Source: Bacteroidales bacterium UBA1309 | GTDB lineage: Bacteria > Bacteroidota > Bacteroidia > Bacteroidales > Dysgonomonadaceae | NCBI GenBank assembly: GCA_002307185.1 | Contig: DBTT01000041.1 | Coordinates: 1-64,000 of the forward strand | Reading direction: 5' to 3' | Length of the DNA stretch: 64,000 bases | Program-made: the position numbers and the translations under genes | In this document: positions 1 through 7,112 of the stretch, in pieces | Numbering within the stretch: the stretch's first letter is position 1 | Layout of the letters: the number at the start of each line of letters is the position of its first letter | The notes under the pieces: generated by a model | Told to the model about the DNA's origin: nothing | Database searches by the model: none | The model's input: the letters and a program-made list of their open reading frames with translations, nothing else

Positions 1-246
1 GTTGCTTTCGTTTACATCGCATCAACAAACTCACCTGAAGAATCATGGAAAAATAAGATCCCCCAAATTGGAGGCGAACACTATTATCTCAGCATGGAAA
101 AAGATGACGAAATCATGGATCAATACAATTTTAGTACAATTCCGATGTACATGATATTTGACAAAGAAGGTAACCTACTGCATCAGGAAGGCTCAATTTC
201 CCCGGCAAAAATGAGGGAGTGGCTAGATGAGGCGTTGAAGAAATGA
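1..246 (+). CDS. Thioredoxin-fold protein, C-terminal fragment (cut by window start)
   Basis: Only the last 81 codons are inside the window, open in frame from base 1 to the TGA at 244-246. They contain the C-terminal half of a thioredoxin fold: a STIPMYMIFDKEG segment with the cis-proline that faces the active site, then a final helix (MREWLDEALKK). The CXXC motif would lie before base 1, so its presence cannot be verified. The gene stands directly upstream of the first GG-leader peptide, just as the complete thioredoxin-fold genes at 627, 2439 and 4030 stand upstream of the other three. By analogy I infer an exported thiol-disulfide oxidoreductase. Confidence 0.75.
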   Translation, partial: VAFVYIASTNSPEESWKNKIPQIGGEHYYLSMEKDDEIMDQYNFSTIPMYMIFDKEGNLLHQEGSISPAKMREWLDEALKK

Positions 247-281
247 ATATGCATGCATTTTAGAAGAAGGTGTTTTTAGCG

Positions 282-413
282 GTCTAACCTGCAGTACGGG
301 CGGGGGACAAATCTCCATGCAAAAGTTGTGTGGCTGTAATTTCCTTAATTTTTAAATTTTTAATCAACATGAAAAAAATTCGTTTGAATGTAGCCGATCT
401 GGATGCTACAGAA
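282..413 (+). repeat. Conserved precursor-upstream segment plus leader codons, copy 1
   Basis: The 87 bases before the ATG at 369, together with the first 15 leader codons, recur at 1907-2038. Over the 87 noncoding bases I count 8 differences. Identical blocks include gtctaacctgcagtacggg and ttccttaatttttaaa. The other two precursors (3677, 5270) keep only the A/T-rich stretch just before ATG. The segment probably carries translation or expression signals, or marks a recent duplication of a gene cassette. Confidence 0.85.
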
Positions 414-500
414 ATTTCATCAAGGAATCACTTGAAAGCTATTTCTGGGGGAAGTAACGGTGGCTGTGGTATAGAGTCTTGGCACTTACATTGCCCGTGA
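369..500 (+). CDS. GG-leader peptide precursor 1 (short core, 2 Cys)
   Basis: This 43-codon gene starts MKKIRLNVADLDATE and reaches Gly-Gly at residues 27-28, the same leader as the three precursors downstream. The leader is recognisable as the Bacteroidales natural-product-precursor type with a double-glycine cleavage site. The predicted core is only about 15 residues with two cysteines and ends HLHCP. Its leader differs from the near-consensus of the others (ISSRNHLKAIS instead of VLSRDQLKAVF). It may be a decaying copy or a genuine short peptide. It lies 122 bp after a thioredoxin-fold gene. Export by a C39-peptidase transporter is expected for the family and was not shown here. Confidence 0.72.
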   Translation: MKKIRLNVADLDATEISSRNHLKAISGGSNGGCGIESWHLHCP

Positions 501-626
501 TAATCAAGCTTATCGTGGACCTGTTACACACTTATTGGCACACCCCAGTATATCTGCCATGCGCTAATTAGCTTATTTCTTTAGAAGAGAATTCAATCTA
601 TCTTTTTAATAATAATATCTATCGAC

Positions 627-1853
627 ATGAAAAATCAGTATTGTACAGTTTTGTTTTTGTTCTTAGCACTTTGTTATTCCGGAGCGTCTTCCGGACAAGA
701 CAATAGGGAAAATACTATCGAGCTTTATTTTGACAAGATCGTGAATCTGTCAACTGTTCGACTGGCAATATTACTTCAGGATAAAACGGAGAAGTTAAGC
801 AAGCTACGCTTTGACGGGTATTCTAAGGATGGCCACACGTGGTTGTTCCATTATCCGGATAGCATTTATGGGCGCATCTCCAGTATGTCATTGGCTGAAC
901 CCATGCAAAATGACACCATTGAAAAAAGCGTTGGTTTCGTAAAAATACACAACGGAGACACCATAAAAGCTGCGGGTGTTTTGTTCGCACAAGGAACACT
1001 TACTCCAACAAAATTGAGGTACATCCAAACCAGAATATTTCCGAATATCCTTTACATGAACAAGCGAACCAATAAGCCATGTTTTAAGAAAGTGTTTCAG
1101 GATACTTATATGGTAGAAGACACTGCAGACAAGGACGCAGACAAGGAGTTGGAGGCATCTATCAATTCCATGTATTATGGTTATAGCATGTTTGCAAGGA
1201 CTCCCTATATGAGAAATGAAGACTATGCGTCGCAATTGAAGAGATACATCTCTCTAACAAAGGATTACCCGGACTCCCAAAGTTTAATGGCTTCTCTGTC
1301 ATCGACTTTGACTTTTTACAGATCGCGAAGAGACATTGAAAAAATATTTCGTCATTTTTCAGAAGCACAGCAGAACAGCTATTTTGGAAAAAAGGTGCGG
1401 AAATACCTCACAACGATTCATTTTGAAAACAGCCTATTGCCATCATCGAAAACTGGAAAATTGGAACCAATCGTGGAAGACACAACAAAATTCACATTGG
1501 TTGTCTTCTCCGCATCTTGGTGTGTTCCATGCCACAAACTAATTCCATTGCTGAAAGAAATATATCGAAATTCGCAAACCAAGCTCAACATGGTCTATGT
1601 TTCAATGGATAAGCCTGAAACTGGGGAAAACTGGAAGGCACTGCTGAAAAAAGAAGAGATACCATGGCGGAGCGTCTTGGCTGCCGATAAAACAAATGAA
1701 GTGGAACAGAAATACACGGTACAGACTATTCCTTTGGAACTATTGATTGAGCCGGATGGCACTTATGAACCGATAGACTTATATAGACAGAGTGATTTGG
1801 ACAAATTGTGCAATATGCTGAGGATTGCTAACATGAAGATTAGTGATAAATAA
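627..1853 (+). CDS. Exported thioredoxin-domain protein, paralogue A
   Basis: The 408-residue protein begins with a signal peptide (about residues 1-23, hydrophobic core VLFLFLALCYSGA). A roughly 250-residue N-terminal region of unknown type follows, then a C-terminal thioredoxin domain with SASWCVPC (Cys299 and Cys302) and the cis-proline segment QTIPLELL. The layout is that of periplasmic TlpA-like thiol-disulfide oxidoreductases. It is clearly homologous over its whole length to the gene at 4030-5232. Its position between two Cys-containing GG-leader peptides suggests it oxidises, reduces or isomerises cysteines of those peptides; that role is inference. The start follows an A/T-rich leader and gives a good signal peptide. 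Confidence 0.85.
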   Translation: MKNQYCTVLFLFLALCYSGASSGQDNRENTIELYFDKIVNLSTVRLAILLQDKTEKLSKLRFDGYSKDGHTWLFHYPDSIYGRISSMSLAEPMQNDTIEKSVGFVKIHNGDTIKAAGVLFAQGTLTPTKLRYIQTRIFPNILYMNKRTNKPCFKKVFQDTYMVEDTADKDADKELEASINSMYYGYSMFARTPYMRNEDYASQLKRYISLTKDYPDSQSLMASLSSTLTFYRSRRDIEKIFRHFSEAQQNSYFGKKVRKYLTTIHFENSLLPSSKTGKLEPIVEDTTKFTLVVFSASWCVPCHKLIPLLKEIYRNSQTKLNMVYVSMDKPETGENWKALLKKEEIPWRSVLAADKTNEVEQKYTVQTIPLELLIEPDGTYEPIDLYRQSDLDKLCNMLRIANMKISDK

Positions 1854-1906
1854 TTGTAGGGGAGGCATTTTAAAAGCATTTACCGGATCTAAAATATTTT
1901 CTTTCT

Positions 1907-2038
1907 GTCTAACCTGCAGTACGGGCGGGGAGCAAATCGCCGTGCAAAAGTTGCATGGCTGTAATTTCCTTAATTTTTAAATTTTTAATCATTATGAAAA
2001 AAATCCGTTTGAATGTAGCTGATCTGGATGCTACGGAA
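1907..2038 (+). repeat. Conserved precursor-upstream segment plus leader codons, copy 2
   Basis: Second copy of the segment at 282-413, with the same 87-bp spacing from its left end to the precursor ATG (1994). The differences cluster in four dinucleotide-sized patches (agc, gcc-g, ca, tt). A reading frame stays open into this segment from 1955, but the conserved MKKIRLN start at 1994 is clearly the true one. Confidence 0.85.
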
Positions 2039-2236
2039 GTCCTTTCAAGAGATCAGTTGAAGGCCGTTTTTGGAGGGAGTACTAGCGGAAGTGGTGAAAC
2101 CATTGGTTGTGGATCAAATGCTTGTGACAGCGACTCCGACTGTTCAGGGAATAAAACAACTGGATGCACAAAATGTACAGCTGCTGATGGCGTTTTCAGC
2201 GGCACCCATACCTATAAAGGAACATGTACACGTTGA
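1994..2236 (+). CDS. GG-leader peptide precursor 2 (6-Cys core)
   Basis: 80 residues. Leader residues 1-28 match the family (MKKIRLNVADLDATEVLSRD, then Gly27-Gly28). The core of about 52 residues is rich in Ser, Thr, Gly and Asp and has six cysteines with spacing C-x4-C-x5-C-x7-C-x2-C-x16-C. An even number of cysteines in a secreted peptide fits three disulfides. Thioether formation with Ser/Thr is the alternative, given the LanC-like gene downstream. It follows paralogue A by 140 bp, with the conserved upstream segment in between. The ATG at 1994 is chosen because all four precursors begin there. Confidence 0.82.
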   Translation: MKKIRLNVADLDATEVLSRDQLKAVFGGSTSGSGETIGCGSNACDSDSDCSGNKTTGCTKCTAADGVFSGTHTYKGTCTR

Positions 2237-2438
2237 TTAGGCATCCATTTTATTAATCTGAAAAAGATGCACCAAAAGTATAGCTATTAGGCTTTTCATG
2301 TATTTGTCAAAATAATTATGGCTTTGAGTGCATGTTGTCTAATTCGATAGTTAAGAGTTCCTAAACTTGTTATATGCTATCCAATATATAGAGCTAAAAA
2401 TCTGAGAAACATTTATTCAATAAGAAAATAACAAATCT

Positions 2439-3632
2439 ATGAGAAACCACGTAATTCTTTTTTTGTTGCTTTTTTGTTCGCTTCAATCCTCTTTTGCAGC
2501 GGCCAAGACTTATCCAGCGCATCTTTCACTGAATATTGAAGGAACAAATGCCAAGGAAGTGTATCTTTCGTACACGAAGAACGGAGTGAAGGTTACCCGG
2601 ACTCTCCCTTTGTTGTTGGGGACTTTTGTTTGGGAGGACAGCATTTCTGAACCTGTCCGTGCAAAACTTAAGGTTGACTCTGTGGCATGGCCTATTTTAC
2701 TGGACATCGGCAGCGTGTCTGTGTCTTTTTCGGTAAAATCCACTGATTTTAATGAAAAAGTTTACAAAGGATCAAAGACATGGGATGATTGGACTCTAAT
2801 TCAGCTTGAAGAATCCCGATTGAATGTAACTACGGATACCCTTCTTGCTGAAATAGAAGTTCTGGAGGATAAATTAAAAGACGAAAAGAATCCGACGTCC
2901 TATAAATTACTTTCAGATAATTTGGAAAGAACAAAACTCGAAGCAGATTCTCTTTTCAACCAAAAGCGTCTATCACCATTGTTCTTTTTGCAGTCAGATT
3001 CCACTTCGTTTGCAAGACTATTAAATGGGACATACAGCATTCCTCTGGGTTATTCCTACACTTCGGATAAGGTATTAAACAGGTGGTTTGGCAGTTTTTC
3101 CCAAGATTTGCAAAATTCGCCTACCGGTAAATTGGTAAAAAAGATGATCGATAATTATGCGAGCGTCAAGGTGGGAAATATGGCACCGGATTTCACGACC
3201 GAAGATATTAACAAGAAGGTTATCACCTTGTCGGACTTCAGGAATAAGAACGTTGTCCTTTTGGATGCTTGGGCAACCTGGTGCGGCCCGTGCTTGGAAA
3301 GCATTCCTCACATAAAAGAATTGAATAAAAAGTATAAGGACAAAGGGCTTGTCGTCATTGGCGTTTCATTAGATTTTAAGCTTGACTCATGGCGGAAGGC
3401 TATTGATGAGAACCAAATTTCCGACTGGATACATGTTTTAGCATCTGAAAAGCCTTGGATTTCACAAGAATTTACGGAAAACGATATTTTTATGAAATAT
3501 CCCATAGGTATCATCCCCCGGTATTATCTTGTTGGAAAAGATGGACGGATTCTGGGGATGTGGCAATTTTTAAGCGATGGGAATTTTCGAGAGATGAATG
3601 AACTGTTCTCTAAAGTGTTTGATGAAAATTGA
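2439..3632 (+). CDS. TlpA-family thiol-disulfide oxidoreductase (exported)
   Basis: 397 residues. A signal peptide (VILFLLLFCSLQSSFAAA) precedes an N-terminal beta-rich region resembling the DUF4369-type domain often fused to TlpA in Bacteroidetes. A linker with heptad-like charged helices follows (about residues 120-180), then an AhpC/TlpA thioredoxin domain: GNMAPDFTTEDINKK, ATWCGPC (Cys282, Cys285) and a cis-proline segment GIIPRYYLVGKDG. It differs from the 408-residue paralogues in its CGPC active site and its N-terminal domain. It lies between peptide precursors 2 and 3, with precursor 3 starting 44 bp after its stop, so the two are probably co-transcribed. Confidence 0.9.
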   Translation: MRNHVILFLLLFCSLQSSFAAAKTYPAHLSLNIEGTNAKEVYLSYTKNGVKVTRTLPLLLGTFVWEDSISEPVRAKLKVDSVAWPILLDIGSVSVSFSVKSTDFNEKVYKGSKTWDDWTLIQLEESRLNVTTDTLLAEIEVLEDKLKDEKNPTSYKLLSDNLERTKLEADSLFNQKRLSPLFFLQSDSTSFARLLNGTYSIPLGYSYTSDKVLNRWFGSFSQDLQNSPTGKLVKKMIDNYASVKVGNMAPDFTTEDINKKVITLSDFRNKNVVLLDAWATWCGPCLESIPHIKELNKKYKDKGLVVIGVSLDFKLDSWRKAIDENQISDWIHVLASEKPWISQEFTENDIFMKYPIGIIPRYYLVGKDGRILGMWQFLSDGNFREMNELFSKVFDEN

Positions 3633-3676
3633 CTCGCAATTAATGGAGGTGTCAAAACAGATAATTTTTAATCAAC

Positions 3677-3907
3677 ATGAAAAAAATTCGTTTGAATGTA
3701 GCTGATCTGGATGCTACAGAAATTTTGTCAAGGGATCAGTTAAAGACCGTTTTTGGAGGGAGTGGTAGTGGAAGCGATACAACGACAGGATGTCCCAGTT
3801 CGGGTACTTGTTCGGGTTCATGTAAAGACTCATATGGGGTTGGAGGTACTTGTATGACGGTGAAAAATGGACCTTTGGCTGGCTGTAGATGTGCAACGGT
3901 ATCATAA
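3677..3907 (+). CDS. GG-leader peptide precursor 3 (6-Cys core, defensin-like spacing)
   Basis: 76 residues with the shared leader (MKKIRLNVADLDATEILSRD, Gly27-Gly28). The 48-residue core has six cysteines spaced C-x5-C-x3-C-x9-C-x10-C-x1-C, with Gly-Gly-Thr before the fourth. CxxxC plus GxC plus CxC is the signature of the cysteine-stabilised alpha-beta fold of defensins and scorpion toxins; the x10 loop is slightly long for insect defensins but within toxin range. The structural reading is inference. The gene starts 44 bp after the TlpA-like gene and is followed by a strong hairpin, so it probably ends a transcript. Confidence 0.83.
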   Translation: MKKIRLNVADLDATEILSRDQLKTVFGGSGSGSDTTTGCPSSGTCSGSCKDSYGVGGTCMTVKNGPLAGCRCATVS

Positions 3908-3918
3908 ATTTATTATCT

Positions 3919-3952
3919 AAATACTCAGTAAGCAAATGCTTACTGAGTATTT
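3919..3952 (+). terminator. 15-bp perfect hairpin after precursor 3
   Basis: Arms 3919-3933 and 3938-3952 are perfectly complementary around an AAAT loop; the arm reads aaatactcagtaagc. It begins 12 bases after the stop of precursor 3. Downstream bases are not a clean U-run, so it may be a partial terminator or an mRNA 3' stabiliser as well as a terminator. Confidence 0.65.
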
Positions 3953-4029
3953 GAAACTGTTTATCCAATTTGAGTATTTATATTATTTCCAACTAAAACT
4001 TTTGGAAAATCATGCATTCAATTATTCCC

Positions 4030-5232
4030 ATGAAAAACTATTATTATACACTCCTGACCTTTTATTTAGCTTTTAGCTATTCTACTGTTTCTTTTGGACA
4101 GAACAACCAAGAGGACACGCTCAAACTTCATTTTGACAAATTGGTCAACCTATCCAACCTTCAACTGAAGATATTTCTTGAAGATGAGAAGTACAAACTA
4201 ACTCGTTTATCTTTTAACGGAACTACTACCGATGGTCACACGTGGCAGTTTCATTATCCGGATAGCATTTATGAACGTATATCTTCCATGATGTTGGCTG
4301 AGCCAAAGCAAAATGATAGCATCGAAAAAATAATTGGTTTTGTGAAAATACAGAATGGAGATAGCATAAAAGCTGGAAGCATCTTGTTTACGCAAAAAAC
4401 GTCTGAACCCACGAAATTGAGGTATGTCGAGGCCAAAATATCTCCAAATGTTTTTACGTATGATCCAAACACAGGAGAGCAAAGCTTTAAAACTCGGTAT
4501 TATGACAAGTATATAATAGAAGATACCTCAGACAAAGAGTTAGAAGCGTATATAAATTGCCAACATTATGGCTATAGCCTGTTTAATATGAGAAATGAAG
4601 ACTACGAATCGCAATTGAAACGGTACACATCTTTGACAGATGATTTCCCGGATTCCCAATGTCTAATGGCTAAATTGTCATCGACTCTGATTTACTACAA
4701 GTCGAAAGAAGATGTCGAAAAAGTGTTTAGTCATTTTTCCGAAAGGCAGCAGAACAGCTATTTTGGGAGAAAAGTGTATAAATACCTGACAACAACCCAT
4801 TTTGAGAACATACTATTGCCCTCTTCGGAGACAGGCAAGTCGGAGCCAATTGTAGAAGACGCAACGAAATTCACATTGGTTGTCTTTTCCGCATCGTGGT
4901 GTCTTCCTTGTCACAAACAAATTCCATTACTAAAAGAAATACATCAAAATACGCAAATCAAGCTCAATATGGTATATGTTTCTTTAGATGACCCTGAAAC
5001 AGTTGACAAATGGAAAGCCTTGCTGAAAAAAGAAGAGATACCGTGGCGGAGCGTTTTGGCAGCAGGTAAGACAGACGAAGTGAAAGCTATATATACCGCA
5101 CAAACAATTCCATTGTCTCTGCTGGTAAAGCCGGATGGAACTTTCGAACGGATAGATGTACGACAACAGAATGATTTGGATAAATTGTGTGATATGCTAG
5201 GGGTTGCGAAGATGACGGCGAATGGTAAATAA
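4030..5232 (+). CDS. Exported thioredoxin-domain protein, paralogue B
   Basis: 400 residues from the ATG at 4030, which aligns with the start of paralogue A and begins a signal peptide (MKNYYYTLLTFYLAFSYS). An in-frame ATG at 4012 would add six residues. The full length matches paralogue A, including HTWQFHYPDSIYERISSM, the central helices and a C-terminal thioredoxin domain with SASWCLPC (Cys291, Cys294) and QTIPLSLLVKPDG. The dipeptide inside CXXC differs (LP here, VP in paralogue A), which in this family tunes redox potential. Precursor 4 starts 37 bp after its stop. Probable role: thiol chemistry on the neighbouring Cys-rich peptides in the periplasm (inference). Confidence 0.85.
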   Translation: MKNYYYTLLTFYLAFSYSTVSFGQNNQEDTLKLHFDKLVNLSNLQLKIFLEDEKYKLTRLSFNGTTTDGHTWQFHYPDSIYERISSMMLAEPKQNDSIEKIIGFVKIQNGDSIKAGSILFTQKTSEPTKLRYVEAKISPNVFTYDPNTGEQSFKTRYYDKYIIEDTSDKELEAYINCQHYGYSLFNMRNEDYESQLKRYTSLTDDFPDSQCLMAKLSSTLIYYKSKEDVEKVFSHFSERQQNSYFGRKVYKYLTTTHFENILLPSSETGKSEPIVEDATKFTLVVFSASWCLPCHKQIPLLKEIHQNTQIKLNMVYVSLDDPETVDKWKALLKKEEIPWRSVLAAGKTDEVKAIYTAQTIPLSLLVKPDGTFERIDVRQQNDLDKLCDMLGVAKMTANGK

Positions 5233-5269
5233 TTATTAGATGGGTATTTGAACGTAATTTTAAAACAAC

Positions 5270-5476
5270 ATGAAAAAAATTCGTTTGAATGTAGCTGATC
5301 TGGATGCTACGGAAGTTCTGTCAAGGGATCAGTTGAAGGCCGTTTTTGGAGGAATAGGTAGTAGTGGAAGCGAGAATCCTCCTTGTACAAATAGTGAATG
5401 TTCAGCAGCACTCCCCTGCTGCAATCCTTTTGACAGTTGTGTCCATGGATATTGTAAGAATCGCTATCAACTCTAA
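5270..5476 (+). CDS. GG-leader peptide precursor 4 (6-Cys core, knottin-like)
   Basis: 68 residues with the shared leader ending Gly27-Gly28. The 40-residue core has six cysteines: C-x4-C-x5-CC-x5-C-x4-C. Adjacent third and fourth cysteines flanked by single ones is the order seen in inhibitor-cystine-knot peptides. It shares no obvious core sequence with precursors 2 and 3, so the family is leader-conserved and core-variable. It follows paralogue B by 37 bp and is probably co-transcribed with it. Confidence 0.82.
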   Translation: MKKIRLNVADLDATEVLSRDQLKAVFGGIGSSGSENPPCTNSECSAALPCCNPFDSCVHGYCKNRYQL

Positions 5477-5566
5477 GCTTAAATTGGATTTGTGAAGTGA
5501 ATAAATTCAATGAACCGCAAATTTTTATGACATCAAAATAATAAAAGGCTGATTCTATTTAATAAC

Positions 5567-5728
5567 ATGAAAATTTGTCAAGAATATGGAATCGTTAGCG
5601 ATTCCATATTTGTCAATTGGAAAAAGCATGAACAGGGAGCGAAAAGAATACCTGCTTTGAATGATCTGGAAGTAGAAAAAGTCTTCATGTTCAGACAAAG
5701 CTCATCGAAACAGCTTTTAGTGATATAA
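5567..5728 (+). CDS. Small unrecognised reading frame containing a perfect hairpin
   Basis: 53 codons starting ATG AAA ATT TGT at 5567 in an otherwise gene-free stretch (5477-5803). The product (MKICQEYGIVSDSIFVNWKK at its start) matches no family I recognise. Inside it, 5583-5594 and 5599-5610 are perfectly complementary 12-mers around a TTAG loop (arm aatatggaatcg). The hairpin may be the functional element and the frame accidental, or this may be a remnant of a larger gene. I see no other feature in 5477-5803. Confidence 0.3.
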   Translation: MKICQEYGIVSDSIFVNWKKHEQGAKRIPALNDLEVEKVFMFRQSSSKQLLVI

Positions 5729-5803
5729 ATATACTCATTTACATATAGATATTAGAGAAACCTGACATTTTATAAATTCAATCAAAATAAGTATAATTTT
5801 TTC

Positions 5804-5941
5804 ATGAAATCATTCCCACATTACAAACAACTCGACGCCATGGATTGCGGCCCGTCCTGCCTAAGGATGATCGCCAAGCACTACGGCCACTCGTTCAGCC
5901 TCCAGAGCCTGCGGGAGAATACAACCTTTCTCCGCAAGTGA
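5804..5941 (+). pseudogene. C39 peptidase-exporter fragment (N-terminal 45 codons)
   Basis: From ATG 5804 the frame reads MKSFPHYKQLDAMDCGPSCL, the hallmark start of C39 peptidase-containing ABC transporters, including the catalytic-cysteine segment DCGPSC. These transporters cleave double-glycine leaders and export the peptide. The frame ends at TGA 5939 after 45 residues, whereas the family is normally around 700. From about 5840 the fragment is visibly more G/C-rich than its surroundings. It is what remains of the cognate exporter after a deletion that joined it to the LanC-like sequence. A complete exporter, if one exists, must be elsewhere. Confidence 0.8.
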
Positions 5942-7104
5942 AAATATACAGCGAAATTCCGTTGAAGCAAGAACCTGAAGGGAAAACTCCAAACTGGAGG
6001 CCACTAATAACGTCCCCGGAAAAACAACGGATTGTTGAAGAACGGCTGGAAGCGATTTCTCAATTGCTGCTTTCCGCACTGAACAGCACAAGCTCCATCG
6101 GGCTTTCGCAAGGCAGGGTGGGAATTTCCCTCTTTTTCTTCGAGTATTACCGACTGACCGGAAAGCGTAAGTATTACGACATCGGCTTGGCGGTTTTTGA
6201 ATCCATATACCTGTCCATAAATCAGATAGCGGATAATATTTATTTCCCGGATGGTTTATCTGGAATTTCCTGGGCTGTTGAATACTTGGCGCAGAATGGA
6301 TTTATTGAACCCGAAACGGATGAAATTCTGGATGAAATATGTTTCGCACTGAATACAAACAATCCTTTGGACTTATCTTTACAGGAAACTTATCCCACCC
6401 AAATCCTCGGCTACGGAATGCACTATTTGAGTCGTATGCGCAATCCGATGCATCGTCCCGACATAAACAAAAATCATTTGGCGGACAAGTTCATCACTTT
6501 TCAAATCGTTGACTATTTTGTGCGTCTGAAAGAGGAAGGCTATTTCCTAAACGAAGCCGGACGTGAACATAAAGAATCACTTCCTACAATTATTCTATAT
6601 TTAACTAACTTGTTGGAACTAAAAATAAACCACAGTAAAATAGAGCAATTAGTAGCCGATTATATCGAAATGACAATGCAACTGATGAAGGAAGAAGGAA
6701 GAAACAATGCCCGAAATGAGCTGTTTTCGGCTTATGCCTTTCTACATGCAGCCCATGCGGGAAACAGAAGTGACTGGAAGCGGCTGGCACAAGATTTGTT
6801 AGAAGAGACGGTTGATAACCAGCTGGAATTTAGTCCCAAATATGCCAATACAAAAGAATTCATCCAAAGTATCCACTTATGCTGCCGCATCTACCAATAC
6901 GTTCCGGAAGGCAAATACAAGGATCGCGTTGAATTATTGCTTGATGAAATGTTGACTCCGGATACCTTCGGCAAACTTATGCAGGAATTAATTTCGGATG
7001 GAAAATTTGGAATTCAGGACGGGATTGGTGGTATAGGCATGACTCTGATTGCAAGTGTCGCCGATTTTGAACCGAGTTGGGACGAAGCCCTTTTTGCGCT
7101 ATAG
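5918..7104 (+). pseudogene. LanC-like protein, 5' end lost at the junction with the C39 fragment
   Basis: This frame stays open from inside the C39 fragment to TAG 7102-7104. LanC-like sequence begins near YNLSPQVKIYSEI; features are SQGRVGISLFFFEYYRLTG, PDGLSGISWAVEYLA and the C-terminal DGIGGIGMTLIA. LanC proteins are alpha-toroids that close thioether rings in lanthipeptides. I cannot find the usual Cys and Cys-His zinc ligands, so catalysis is doubtful. There is no ATG near the start; the only in-frame options are a TTG at 5845 inside C39 code and a GTG at 5938. The C-terminus looks intact. I read it as the 3' remnant of a modification gene, although expression from the GTG cannot be excluded. 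It converges on ruvB with 8 bp between. Confidence 0.65.
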
Positions 7105-7112
7105 AATAGCTC

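Noticed and set aside
1955..1993. Upstream extension of precursor 2
   Set aside because: The extension lies in the conserved noncoding segment and the other three precursors all begin at MKKIRLN.
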